Shown piece by piece: positions 32,749 to 41,254 of a stretch of DNA of 64,000 nucleotides (the stretch's first letter is position 1; each line of letters opens with the position of its first letter). The position numbers and the translations under genes are program-made. Source of the stretch: Kribbella pittospori (lineage in GTDB: Bacteria; Actinomycetota; Actinomycetes; Propionibacteriales; Kribbellaceae); contig NZ_SJKB01000012.1 of the NCBI RefSeq assembly GCF_004331465.1, positions 62,001 to 126,000 of the forward strand, written 5' to 3'. The notes under the pieces are model-generated. The model worked only from the letters and a program-made list of their open reading frames with translations. It was not told the origin of the DNA and made no database searches.

Positions 32749-33380
32749 ACACCGTCCTGCTGATCCACGGCGGCCTGTGGGACGCCATGGACGCGAAAGC
32801 CTTCTGGGGTACGACGGGGGTCATCGACGGACTGGCGTCGCACGGGGTGACCGTGCTGGCGCCGGACCGTTTGAAGCGGCCGAGTGGATGGGACGCCGAG
32901 GTCACAGCGCTGGGTGAACATCTCCAGAACCTCCGATTGCCGCCGGGGGACAGCAGACTGACGGTCGTTGGCGCATCCAACGGATGTGCGGTCGCCGCGC
33001 GGCTCGCGATCGAACATCCGCATCTCGTCGACCGGTTGCTGCTGGCCTGGCCGGCGACCGGTGGGGATGCGGTCGTGGATGCGCGCACACGGGCGGGGCT
33101 GATCGAGGTCGGCTGCCCTCCTGAGGTCGTGGACGGATTGCTGGCCGGCGAGACTCTGCGCGGTGTGACCGACGCCGAACTCACCGGGCTCGCGCGAATC
33201 CCGGTGGCGGTGCTTCCGTCAGTGCCGGAGAATCCCTCGCATCAGCGCAAGACGGTCGACGCATTGCTGCGGTTGATCCAGGGGAGTCGTGAGCTGGCCG
33301 GTAGCGCGGAACCGCCGCTGCCCACCTTCCCGCCGTACCTGGACCAACTGGTGCGAACGATCGTGGAGTTCGTGAACTGA
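32745..33380 (+). CDS. Alpha/beta hydrolase
   Basis: A 211-residue single-domain hydrolase. The N-terminus MNTVLLIHGGLWDAMDAKAF contains the oxyanion His-Gly-Gly. The nucleophile elbow is VVGASNGCAVAA (Ser in GASNG). The order of blocks matches small actinobacterial hydrolases, although the catalytic Asp and His are not obvious from the C-terminal part (VPENPSHQRK carries a candidate His). It is coupled to the 46-residue gene upstream and precedes the GNAT gene by 10 bp. Confidence 0.83.
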   Translation: MNTVLLIHGGLWDAMDAKAFWGTTGVIDGLASHGVTVLAPDRLKRPSGWDAEVTALGEHLQNLRLPPGDSRLTVVGASNGCAVAARLAIEHPHLVDRLLLAWPATGGDAVVDARTRAGLIEVGCPPEVVDGLLAGETLRGVTDAELTGLARIPVAVLPSVPENPSHQRKTVDALLRLIQGSRELAGSAEPPLPTFPPYLDQLVRTIVEFVN

Positions 33381-33390
33381 GGGGACGGGC

Positions 33391-33870
33391 GTGGAGCTTC
33401 GGGGGTTCACCAGCGGGTACGACGGTCTGGTCGCGAGCTGGGCTGTGGATGCGAGCGAAGTGGGGTTACTGTCCGGGCGGGCCGAGTACCCGTTCCCGGC
33501 GGAGTTGACGTCGAGTTGGCGCAAGGCCGACCCGGACATCGAGTCGTACCTGCTCTTCGACGGAGATCGACCGGTCGGCTACGGGGAGGTCTGGCTCGAC
33601 GAGGAGGAGGACGAGGTCGAGCTGGCGCGGATCATCGTGGACCCGGAGGTCCGCGGTCGGGGGTTCGGTCTGGAGTTGGTGCGGGCGTTGCTCGAGCCGG
33701 CCGGCAAAGCCGGGTTCTCCGAGGTGTTTCTGCGGGTGCGGCCGGAGAACGCAGTCGCGATCGCGACCTACCAGCGGTCGGGGTTCGTGGACGTGCCGGC
33801 GGGCTTGATGGACGAGTGGAACGCGGAACAGCCGGTGGCCTACCGCTGGATGCGGTACGCCGGGGACTGA
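33391..33870 (+). CDS. GNAT family N-acetyltransferase
   Basis: A 159-residue acetyltransferase beginning MELRGFTSGYDGL at GTG. The acetyl-CoA loop is ARIIVDPEVRGRGFGLELVR, with VFLRVRPENAVAIATYQRSG as motif B. The C-terminus (QPVAYRWMRYAGD) is typical for the fold. It is probably the last gene of the 32608-33870 operon. The substrate is unknown. Confidence 0.88.
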   Translation: MELRGFTSGYDGLVASWAVDASEVGLLSGRAEYPFPAELTSSWRKADPDIESYLLFDGDRPVGYGEVWLDEEEDEVELARIIVDPEVRGRGFGLELVRALLEPAGKAGFSEVFLRVRPENAVAIATYQRSGFVDVPAGLMDEWNAEQPVAYRWMRYAGD

Positions 33871-33905
33871 CGACGCGGGACTGACGGCACCGGGGACTGA
33901 CGACC
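33862..33905 (+). repeat. Three short GGGACTGACG repeats
   Basis: The decamer GGGACTGACG occurs three times in about 40 bp, across and just after the GNAT stop. The first copy contributes the stop codon itself. It may reflect slippage duplication of the 3' end. Confidence 0.6.
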
Positions 33906-33914
33906 CGGGGAGAA

Positions 33915-33959
33915 GGTAGGCGCCTGGCGAGCTCAGGGGCTGAGGTTTGTGCGCCTACC
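33915..33959. terminator. Inverted repeat between converging GNAT and mscL genes
   Basis: GGTAGGCGC (33915-33923) and GCGCCTACC (33951-33959) form a perfect 9-bp stem with a 27-nt loop, placed in the 100-bp gap between the convergent genes. It probably works as a bidirectional terminator. Confidence 0.55.
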
Positions 33960-33973
33960 CGCTCCCGCAGAGA

Positions 33974-34363
33974 TCAGAGCGAACGGGAACGCAGCAGGTC
34001 GCGGATCTCGGTCAGCAGCTCCTGGTCGGTGGTCAGCGGGTCCGGCTCCGGCTCCTCACCGCGGGCCCGCCGCTCGGCGAGCTTGTTCAGCGGCATCACG
34101 ATGACGAAGTACACGGCCGCGGCCACGAACAGGAAGTTGAGCGCCGCCTGCAGGATCAGGCCGATCGAGAACTCCGCGTCGTTGATGGTGAAAGCCCAGA
34201 CACCGCTGATGTCCGGCTTGCCGAAGATCGCGGCGATCAACGGATTGATCAGGCCCTCGACGACCGCCTTGATGACCGCGCCGAACGCTGCGCCGATGAC
34301 GACGGCGACCGCGAGGTCGACGACGTTCCCGCGCATGATGAATTCCTTGAAGCCCTTGAGCAT
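33974..34363 (-). CDS. mscL: Large-conductance mechanosensitive channel MscL
   Basis: A 129-residue MscL. It begins MLKGFKEFIMRGNVVDLAVA, the conserved N-terminal helix and TM1 gate (VVIGAAFGAVIKAVVEGLIN). It continues with a periplasmic loop of about 25 residues, TM2 (FLFVAAAVYFVIVMPLNKL) and a charged C-terminal helix ending LTEIRDLLRSRSL. It opens on membrane tension to release osmolytes. It lies at the end of a minus-strand group with the SAF-domain and FmdB genes, a layout common in actinomycetes. Confidence 0.97.
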   Translation of the reverse strand: MLKGFKEFIMRGNVVDLAVAVVIGAAFGAVIKAVVEGLINPLIAAIFGKPDISGVWAFTINDAEFSIGLILQAALNFLFVAAAVYFVIVMPLNKLAERRARGEEPEPDPLTTDQELLTEIRDLLRSRSL

Positions 34364-34481
34364 GTGGGTGCCTCCACGAAGCAGGTGATGTACCCGAGAC
34401 AAGGTAGGACCGCACAGCCGCGAGGGCGAGGGAGCGCGCCGGGGCGACCACGCATCGTGTCGGCACATGTTCGACTGGTGA

Positions 34482-35099
34482 TCAGCTCGTGTCGGGTGTC
34501 AGCGCGACCGTGATGCGCGAATTGGTTGTGGCCTGGGCCAGTCTGGTCGCAACGTCCGGTGTGGTGGCGACGACGATCAGAGCGCCGGAGGACGTCGTAC
34601 GCGGGTTCGGTAGCGCGACCACTCGCACGGCTCGAGCAAGCAGATCCGCCGACTCGGCTGCGCTGCTCGTCGCGGCGTACAGGTTCAGGTGATCGCCGAC
34701 GCGGAGGAGTGCGGTGATGTCGGCGTCGTCGATGCGGAACGGGTAGGCCAGTGATCCCGGTGGCACCGAAACAGGGCCGAGGAAGCGCGCGTCGGTCAAC
34801 GGCTCACCGGATCTGACCGGTCCGCTCAGAACGCGCGCGGTCAGATCCGTGCCGGGTTTGAGCGCACCATCGGGCACCGCGCCGATGGGCAGGTCGAGTG
34901 TTCGGAGATCGCCGTCGGACGGCACGGCTCCGCCGGTCAGGTCGCGCGCTGCGGCCAGCACGGCGACGGTCGGCGGTGGTGGAGGGGACAGGGCGACAAG
35001 GCCGAAATACACAGCAGCCGCGGCAGCCGCGCCGGCGAGAAGCCGGCGATGCCACCGAGCGGCGCGCAACAGGTCACGAAGGAGCGAAGGGAGTTTCAT
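34482..35099 (-). CDS. SAF-domain membrane protein (CpaB/RcpC-like)
   Basis: A 205-residue protein with a basic cytoplasmic N-terminus and one membrane helix (LLAGAAAAAAVYFGLVAL). An SAF domain of the flagellar/pilus-assembly type follows (TVAVLAAARDLTGGAVPSDG, RVLSGPVRSGEPLTDARFLG). The second half (ALLRVGDHLNLYAA, RVVALPNPRTTSSGALIVVA) matches the RcpC/CpaB C-terminal pattern. No Tad-pilus genes are nearby, so the role is open. Neighbours are mscL and fmdB-like genes. Confidence 0.85.
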   Translation of the reverse strand: MKLPSLLRDLLRAARWHRRLLAGAAAAAAVYFGLVALSPPPPPTVAVLAAARDLTGGAVPSDGDLRTLDLPIGAVPDGALKPGTDLTARVLSGPVRSGEPLTDARFLGPVSVPPGSLAYPFRIDDADITALLRVGDHLNLYAATSSAAESADLLARAVRVVALPNPRTTSSGALIVVATTPDVATRLAQATTNSRITVALTPDTS

Positions 35100-35157
35100 G
35101 CCGGAGAAGGTACGAGTTTCGCCGGCGGCCGCCCTTCAGTTGTCCACAGGCAGCAGG

Positions 35158-35523
35158 TCAGGCAGCGCTGGTGCTCGTCGAGGACGAGGACGACGAACCG
35201 TTGGACGACGAACCACCCGACGACGAGCTGCCCGAGGAGCCACCCGACGACGAAGAGCTCGACTCCGACGAGGAGGACGAAGACGAGGACGACGAAGAGG
35301 ACGTCGAGGACTCGGACTTGGCGGCCGGGACGCTGCTCTTGCCGGACGAGCGGCTGTCGTTGCGGTAGAAGCCGGAACCCTTGAAGACGACACCGACGGC
35401 GTTGAAGACCTTCCGCAGCGTGCCCTGGCACGCCGGGCAAACGGTCAGCGCGTCGTCCGTGAAGCTCTGTCGCACCTCGAGCGCCTCACCACAGTCGGTG
35501 CACTGGTACTGATACGTCGGCAC
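35158..35523 (-). CDS. FmdB-type zinc-ribbon protein with poly-Ser tail
   Basis: A 121-residue protein. The N-terminal ~50 residues form an FmdB zinc ribbon: MPTYQYQCTDCGEALEV and VCPACQG (two CxxC pairs). GSGFYRNDSR is also conserved. From about residue 70 to the end it is almost entirely Ser with some Gly, Thr and Glu, encoded by a run of TCG/TCC-type codons. Such tails are known in actinobacterial FmdB homologues and their length varies. The function is unknown. Confidence 0.9.
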   Translation of the reverse strand: MPTYQYQCTDCGEALEVRQSFTDDALTVCPACQGTLRKVFNAVGVVFKGSGFYRNDSRSSGKSSVPAAKSESSTSSSSSSSSSSSSESSSSSSGGSSGSSSSGGSSSNGSSSSSSTSTSAA

Positions 35524-35600
35524 GTTCGGTTCCCTTCAGGCCGCTGGCACTCCTACTACTCGACTGCTAATAATGCGCCAGCGGCCCGAAGTATTCCAAC

Positions 35601-36065
35601 TCAGGCCTGTCGGCGGACCGTGAAGTTCCAGCAGCCGGCGATCACGTTCCGCACCTGGACGGTGTCCACCGCCGGGTCGGCGAACAGCTGTTTGAGCTCG
35701 ACCTCAGCGGTCCCCGCCGCGGCCAGCACCCCGTCGAGCATCTGCCCCGAGGCGTCGTACGGGCGCAGTACCGACCGCCGGTCCCGGAAGTCGGCCGGGT
35801 AGCCGTCGGACGCGGGACCCCCACAGTCGGACAGGTGGACGAAGACCGGTCCGACCTCGGCGTACGGTCCGCCGGCCGTCATCGGCCGGTGCGAGACCAG
35901 CGCGATCCGGTCGCCGGCCGGAGCGATCGTCAGGCAGCACCGCAGCGGTTCACCGCCGCCGGAGGTCAGCGGAATGATCGGATTGCCGAAGTCGTCGTGG
36001 TCGTTGCAGCGGATCCGGTCCAGGTCGGCGGCCGGGACGGCGACGTATTCCAACTCTGTGTTCAT
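35601..36065 (-). CDS. DUF1203 domain protein
   Basis: A 154-residue protein starting MNTELEYVAVPAADLDRIRC. It matches the DUF1203 layout: GEPLRCCLTIAPAGDRIALV, GPYAEVGPVFVHLSDCGG, PADFRDRRSVLRPYDASGQM and a C-terminal VQVRNVIAGCWNFTVRR. Conserved Cys/His residues (PLRCC, FVHLSDC, AGCWNF) might bind a metal. It starts 80 bp from the divergent acylase gene. The function is unknown. Confidence 0.85.
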   Translation of the reverse strand: MNTELEYVAVPAADLDRIRCNDHDDFGNPIIPLTSGGGEPLRCCLTIAPAGDRIALVSHRPMTAGGPYAEVGPVFVHLSDCGGPASDGYPADFRDRRSVLRPYDASGQMLDGVLAAAGTAEVELKQLFADPAVDTVQVRNVIAGCWNFTVRRQA

Positions 36066-36144
36066 GCCGATGGAACGCAGAGCAACGCAAAGTTGTGAGG
36101 GACCCCATTTGGGGTGGACGGCGGCATTCTCTACGGTTGGGTCC

Positions 36145-38676
36145 GTGCGTCGCCTGCTTCGAGTCCTCGTCATCAGCGGAATCGCCCTCGCCACGGTCCT
36201 CCTGGTGATCGCCGGGACCGTCGTCTTCGTCGTGCGCCATTCCTTCCCGACCTACGACGGAACGATCGAGCTGGACGGTCTCGATGCGGAGGTCGAGGTC
36301 GTCCGCGATGCCCAGGGCATCCCGCAGATCTACGCCGACAACCCGTCCGATCTGTTCGCCGCGCAGGGGTACGTGGCCGCGCAGGACCGCTTCTTCGAGA
36401 TGGACTTCCGCCGGCATGTCACCGCCGGGCGGCTGTCCGAACTGTTCGGCGAGAGCGCTCTGGAGACCGACAAGTTCATCCGCACCCTGGGCTGGCGCCG
36501 GGTCGCCGAGAAGGAGCTGGGTCTGCTCAGCCCGTCCACCCGGCAGTACCTCGACGACTACGCCCGCGGAGTGAACTCGTACCTCTCGACGCACAGTGGT
36601 TCCGGTCTGAGCCTGGAGTACGCCGTACTGTCGCTGAAGGGCACCGACTATCGCCCGGAGCCGTGGACGGCGGCCGACTCGCTGGCCTGGCTGAAGGCGA
36701 TGGCGTGGGATCTCGGCGGCAACATGGACGACGAGATCACCAAGACCAAGCTGCTCGCGTCGTTCCCGGCGCAGAACGTCGAGAGCCTGTATCCGGACTA
36801 CCCGTTCGACCGGAACCGGCCGATCCTCGCGACCGGTGCGGTAGACCGCGACGGCCAGTTCAGCACCGCGCCGGTCGACTCCGAGCTACGCCGCGGGATG
36901 CTGACCAAGGACCTGCTGAAGTCCCTGGACTCCGTGGACAAGGTGGCCAAGGGACTCCCGCAGTTGCTCGGCCAGGGCGACGGGATCGGATCGAACTCCT
37001 GGGTCGTCTCCGGCGACCACACCACCACCGGCAAGCCGCTGCTGGCCAACGATCCGCACCTCGGCGCGACCATGCCGGGGATCTGGACCCAGGTCGGCCT
37101 GCACTGCAACAACGTCAGCCGCGCCTGTCCGTACGACGTCTCGGGCTTCAGCTTCTCGGGTCTGCCCGGCGTGGTGATCGGCCACAACAACGCGATCTCC
37201 TGGGGCTTCACCAACCTCGACCCCGACGTCCAGGACCTGTACCTGGAGCGCGTCGAGGGGAACAAGGTGCTCTACAACAAGCGGTGGAGTGCGATGGCGA
37301 CACGCGAGGAGACGTTCAAGGTCGCCGGCGAGGACGAACCGGTGAAGATCACCGTCCGGGAGACCCGGCACGGTCCGCTCATCTCCGACGTCGGCGACGA
37401 CCAGCGCGAGATCGGGGAGATCGTCGCCAAGCGAGGCAAACAGCCGCAGGCGTACGCCGTCTCACTGCAGTGGACCGCACTGACTCCGGGCCGCACCGCC
37501 GACGCGCTGTTCGCGATCAACCGGGCCCAGAACTGGACCCAGTTCCGGGCCGCGGCGAAGTCGTTCCAGGTCCCCTCGCAGAACCTGGTGTACGCCGACA
37601 CCGACGGCCACATCGGCTACCAGGCGCCCGGGCTGATCCCGATCCGCAACTCCGGCCGCGGCGACTGGCCGGTGCCGGGCTGGGATCCGAAGTACCACTG
37701 GAAGGGGTACATCCCGTTCGACTCGCTGCCGACCGAGTTCGATCCGGCGGACGGCGTGATCGTCACCGCGAACCAGGCGGTGGTGCCGCCGACGTACAAG
37801 TACTTCCTGACCGACAACTGGGACTACGGCTACCGGTCGCAGCAGATCACCGACCGGATCAAGGCAGCCGGGAAGCTGGACGCGAACGCGATGGCGTCGA
37901 TCCAGTTGGACACCAAGAACCGGGTGGCCGAGATGCTGGTGCCGTATCTGCTCCGGATCGGCATCGACGACAGCTTCGACCGGCAGGGCCAGGACACCCT
38001 GAAGAACTGGGACTTCACCCAGCCGGCGGACTCCGCGGCAGCGGCCTACTTCAACGTGGTGTGGCGCAACATCCTCGCGCTGACCTTCCACGACCAGCTC
38101 CCGGAGAGCACCTGGCCGGACGGCGGTTCGCGCTGGTTCGAAGTGATCCACACACTGCTCGCTCACCCGAACAGCAAGTGGTGGGACAAGATCGGGACGC
38201 CCCAGTTGGAGAGCCGCGACGACATCCTGCGCGAGGCGCTGGTCGAGGCCCGATCCGAGATCACGCAGAAGATGGCGCGGGAGCCGGCGAACTGGCAGTG
38301 GGGCAAGCTGCACAAGCTGACGCTCACCAACCAGACGCTCGGTACGTCGGGCATCGGTGTCATCGAGCGGATCTTCAACCGTGGCCCGTACGAGCTCGGC
38401 GGCGGTACGTCGCTCGTGGACGCGACCTCCTGGGATGCCGCCGAGGGCTACACGGTGACGTCGACGCCGTCGATGCGGATGGTGGTCGACCTGGCCGACT
38501 TCGACAAGTCTCGCTGGATCAACCTGACCGGTGTGTCCGGGCACGCGTTCTCGTCCCACTACACCGACCAGACCGAGCTGTGGGCACGTGGTGAGACATT
38601 GCCCTGGGCCTACACCAAGGGCGCCGTCGAGGAGAGCCGGAAGGATCTCCTGACCTTCACCAAGCCGGAGCGTTAG
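36145..38676 (+). CDS. Penicillin acylase family Ntn-hydrolase (S45)
   Basis: An 843-residue precursor of the penicillin/acyl-homoserine-lactone acylase family. The N-terminus is a membrane anchor or signal (VISGIALATVLLVIAGTVVF). The alpha-chain segment has GIPQIYADNPSDLFAAQGYV and AQDRFFEMDFRRH. The autoprocessing site is GDGIGSNSWVVSG, giving Ser283 as the new N-terminal nucleophile of the beta chain. ANDPHLG and GHNNAISWGFTNLDPDVQD follow as expected. The substrate may be an N-acyl amide or lactone. The GTG start at 36145 fits the signal peptide. Confidence 0.93.
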   Translation: MRRLLRVLVISGIALATVLLVIAGTVVFVVRHSFPTYDGTIELDGLDAEVEVVRDAQGIPQIYADNPSDLFAAQGYVAAQDRFFEMDFRRHVTAGRLSELFGESALETDKFIRTLGWRRVAEKELGLLSPSTRQYLDDYARGVNSYLSTHSGSGLSLEYAVLSLKGTDYRPEPWTAADSLAWLKAMAWDLGGNMDDEITKTKLLASFPAQNVESLYPDYPFDRNRPILATGAVDRDGQFSTAPVDSELRRGMLTKDLLKSLDSVDKVAKGLPQLLGQGDGIGSNSWVVSGDHTTTGKPLLANDPHLGATMPGIWTQVGLHCNNVSRACPYDVSGFSFSGLPGVVIGHNNAISWGFTNLDPDVQDLYLERVEGNKVLYNKRWSAMATREETFKVAGEDEPVKITVRETRHGPLISDVGDDQREIGEIVAKRGKQPQAYAVSLQWTALTPGRTADALFAINRAQNWTQFRAAAKSFQVPSQNLVYADTDGHIGYQAPGLIPIRNSGRGDWPVPGWDPKYHWKGYIPFDSLPTEFDPADGVIVTANQAVVPPTYKYFLTDNWDYGYRSQQITDRIKAAGKLDANAMASIQLDTKNRVAEMLVPYLLRIGIDDSFDRQGQDTLKNWDFTQPADSAAAAYFNVVWRNILALTFHDQLPESTWPDGGSRWFEVIHTLLAHPNSKWWDKIGTPQLESRDDILREALVEARSEITQKMAREPANWQWGKLHKLTLTNQTLGTSGIGVIERIFNRGPYELGGGTSLVDATSWDAAEGYTVTSTPSMRMVVDLADFDKSRWINLTGVSGHAFSSHYTDQTELWARGETLPWAYTKGAVEESRKDLLTFTKPER

Positions 38677-39721
38677 CCTCGGCGAACAGTGCCTCCGGCC
38701 AGGTCCACAGGGCACGCTGGGTCAGCAGGATCGAGATGGTCCCGTCGGCCGGCGTGGTCGACCACAGCGTCCCCAGACCGCCGGCCCAGCCGTACCGCCC
38801 GCCGCCGACGGACAGCCCGTAGCCCCATCCGGTGTCCGGTCCGAGGAAGTCGGCAGCGGCAGTGCGCTGCGCCGGCGTGAGCTGATCGGTTGTCATCTCC
38901 GCGACCGCAGCAGGAGACAGCACACCGTCGCCGTCGGCCAGCAGCATCCGGGCGAACGCATGGAAGTCGTCGACCGTGGAGATCAGCCCACCACTCGCAT
39001 CCGGGAAGGACGGCGGCACCAGCCACTGGCTGTCCGCCGCCGCGTCCAGAACGTCCTCCCCGAGGTACGCCGTCGTCAGCCGCGCCGGGTCCGACGCGGT
39101 GAACCCGGTGTCCCGCATGCCGAGCGGTTCGAATATCCGCGCCCGTAGGAACGTCTCCAAGGGCTCTCGGGTCGCCCGCGCGATCAGTACGCCGAGCACG
39201 TGTGAGCCGGTCGAGTACATCCACCGCTCACCCGGCTGATACTGCAACGGCAGCGTCCCCAGTCGCCGCATCCACTCGTCCGGCTCGAGCCGAGTACGCG
39301 GTACCGGCGGTCCGAACGTGCGCAGCTCCAGTTCCTGCTCGCGTTCCCGCAGCGCCGGATGGTCCGACTCGCCCAGTCCGTGCCGGAAGGTGAGCAGGTC
39401 CCGCAGAGTGATCGGCCGCTCCGCCGGGACCGTGTCGTCGAGTGGTCCGTCCGGCTGCCGCAGTACGACAGGATGCGCCAGCTCCGGCAGTAGCTCGTCG
39501 ACCGGTGCGTCCATGGACAGCCGGAGTTCGTCGACCAGGATCATCGCCGCCGCGGCGACGATCGGCTTGGTGAACGACGCGACCCGGAACAGGCTCTCCC
39601 GCTGCATCTCCGGACCGTCGAACGCGAGCTTGCCGAGTACGTCGACCCGGGTCTCGTCGCCGCGACTCACCAGCGAGATGAGACCTGGGAGGACACCGGT
39701 GTCGACGTACTCGCTGAGCAT
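38657..39721 (-). CDS. Serine hydrolase (class C beta-lactamase/DD-peptidase fold)
   Basis: A 354-residue protein. The active-site SxxK is in FRVASFTKP, and the YxN-like element is YSTGSHVLG. GGLISTVDDFHAFARMLL and GWGYGLSVGGGRYGWAGGLG complete the family pattern. No signal peptide is seen, so it is probably cytosolic. Its ATG overlaps the stop of the phosphotransferase gene by one base (TGATG). The 3' end overlaps the converging acylase by 20 bp. Confidence 0.9.
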   Translation of the reverse strand: MLSEYVDTGVLPGLISLVSRGDETRVDVLGKLAFDGPEMQRESLFRVASFTKPIVAAAAMILVDELRLSMDAPVDELLPELAHPVVLRQPDGPLDDTVPAERPITLRDLLTFRHGLGESDHPALREREQELELRTFGPPVPRTRLEPDEWMRRLGTLPLQYQPGERWMYSTGSHVLGVLIARATREPLETFLRARIFEPLGMRDTGFTASDPARLTTAYLGEDVLDAAADSQWLVPPSFPDASGGLISTVDDFHAFARMLLADGDGVLSPAAVAEMTTDQLTPAQRTAAADFLGPDTGWGYGLSVGGGRYGWAGGLGTLWSTTPADGTISILLTQRALWTWPEALFAEANAPAW

Positions 39722-40629
39722 CAGCCCAGTCCACCAGCGAACGGCATGTCCCGCCACTGTGTTGCGAACATCCGGATGCCGTCCGCCAGGTCCGGCAGTC
39801 GCGGCACCAGCGGAGTACACACGAGGACCTGCATGACCCGGGCGGTGTCCATCACCCGCTGCACAGCTTCATCGAGCTGGGGGCGTCCCAGTCCGGCCGC
39901 CGCCTTGTTGTACACCTGGCCGAGCTCCGGGCCGAAGCCCGCCTGGTCCCACTCGATCGGGCCGAGCGTCGTGTCCTCGAAGTCGGCCCACAGCACTCCG
40001 TCCTTCGTCGGGATTCGGTTGTACGACGGAGCGTCGCCGTGGATCGTCTGGATCGTGGCCGACGGGAAGACCGCCTCGAACGCGGCTCGGCTCGACAGCA
40101 CCGGTCCCAGCACGGCCCACTCGGCCCGTGCCCGGTCCACGTCGTCCTGCTCGAGCAGCCCAGGCACCGCCTCCAGCGTCTCGATGCCCGACGGCACTGC
40201 GAGCAGGGGAGTCAGCCACGGCAGCTCCCGCGGGTAGTCCGCGAGGATGGCGTGCAGTTCGGCGGCCCGGACCGTCCCCGCGATGTAGTCGGGTTCGACC
40301 GACTTGTCCTCCTCGACGTACTGCCAGAACGTCATGGACAGCCCGTCCTTCTCCACTGGCTTCCGTGGCACGAGCGGGCTCGGGGCGGTCACCGGCTTGC
40401 CCTGGTCCACCAGCCACCCGGACACGTCCAGCTCACGCTGCTGACGTACTGCGGTGGCCTCTCTTTCCATCAGGTAGTCCGGCAGGTTCATCGGCACGCG
40501 TGCGACCACAGGGGACGGCTTGAGGTGCACTACCACCGAGAAGGCGCTGTACAGGACTGTCGGGTCGGTGACCGTCAGGCCGAGGTCACGTCCGGCTGTG
40601 GCTGCGGCTTCTACCGCGGTCTCAGTCAT
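39721..40629 (-). CDS. Aminoglycoside-phosphotransferase-fold kinase
   Basis: A 302-residue APH-like kinase. The Brenner motif is IHGDAPSYNRIPTKDGVLWA, followed by the metal-binding DFED (WADFEDTTLGPIEWDQA). The N-lobe has VVVHLKPSPVVARVP. The phosphate acceptor is unknown; most actinobacterial members are not resistance genes. It is translationally coupled to the serine hydrolase downstream, and its start overlaps the end of the cyclo-ligase gene by 8 bp. Confidence 0.88.
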   Translation of the reverse strand: MTETAVEAAATAGRDLGLTVTDPTVLYSAFSVVVHLKPSPVVARVPMNLPDYLMEREATAVRQQRELDVSGWLVDQGKPVTAPSPLVPRKPVEKDGLSMTFWQYVEEDKSVEPDYIAGTVRAAELHAILADYPRELPWLTPLLAVPSGIETLEAVPGLLEQDDVDRARAEWAVLGPVLSSRAAFEAVFPSATIQTIHGDAPSYNRIPTKDGVLWADFEDTTLGPIEWDQAGFGPELGQVYNKAAAGLGRPQLDEAVQRVMDTARVMQVLVCTPLVPRLPDLADGIRMFATQWRDMPFAGGLG

Positions 40630-41188
40630 CCAGAGATCCTCGCAGCGGGATCAAGTGGTTTGGCGTGAGCGCAGCGTGCACCGGATGGTCGTGGTCGTCG
40701 GCTGGAAGCTTGTCGACGACTTCGACGTCGTACACCGCGGCCCAGATCGGCGTACCGGGTCTCACTCGCGCCAGTGCCCGGTCGTAGGAGCCACCACCGC
40801 GTCCGAGGCGCACGCCGTCGCGGGCGACCGCCACAGCGGGGCAGATCACCAGATCGGCGGTGGCGATGGCGTCCGGGCCCAGGTCCACAGGCGGCTCGGA
40901 CAGACCAAGCCGGCCGGGGACCAGATCGGCCGCTCCCGGGGCGACACCCCATCCGAGGTCGTTGTCGGCGTACAGGATCGGCAGCAGGACGTCACGGTCG
41001 GTAGCCAGCAGCCAGTCGATCAGGGCACCGGTCTGCGGTTCGAGGCCCCTGGACACGTACAGAGCCACCCGCCGGGCGCTGTGCACAGCCTGCAACGAGC
41101 GGGCACCGGCCAGCAGGTCCCCTGCGGACGATCGAGTGCTGCGGGCAGCGAGGAAATGGGACCGCGCAGCGGCCTTGGACGCGAACAC
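40622..41188 (-). CDS. 5-formyltetrahydrofolate cyclo-ligase
   Basis: A 188-residue enzyme that converts 5-formyl-THF to 5,10-methenyl-THF using ATP. The N-terminus has the basic helix of the family (SKAAARSHFLAAR), the middle VALYVSRGLEPQTGALIDWL, and the diagnostic GVRLGRGGGSYDRALARV. The start is GTG at 41188. It is divergent from the UDP-glucose pyrophosphorylase gene, a conserved arrangement in actinomycetes. Confidence 0.93.
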   Translation of the reverse strand: MFASKAAARSHFLAARSTRSSAGDLLAGARSLQAVHSARRVALYVSRGLEPQTGALIDWLLATDRDVLLPILYADNDLGWGVAPGAADLVPGRLGLSEPPVDLGPDAIATADLVICPAVAVARDGVRLGRGGGSYDRALARVRPGTPIWAAVYDVEVVDKLPADDHDHPVHAALTPNHLIPLRGSLDD

Positions 41189-41254
41189 CTACTGATCGTA
41201 GGCGGCGTGACGCGGTTAACACTGTGATCACCACGCGTCCCCTAGTGTTGGGAC

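Noticed and set aside
35158..35380. GACGAG/GACGAC triplet array taken first for a tandem repeat element
   Set aside because: It is the coding strand complement of the poly-Ser tail of the FmdB-like protein.
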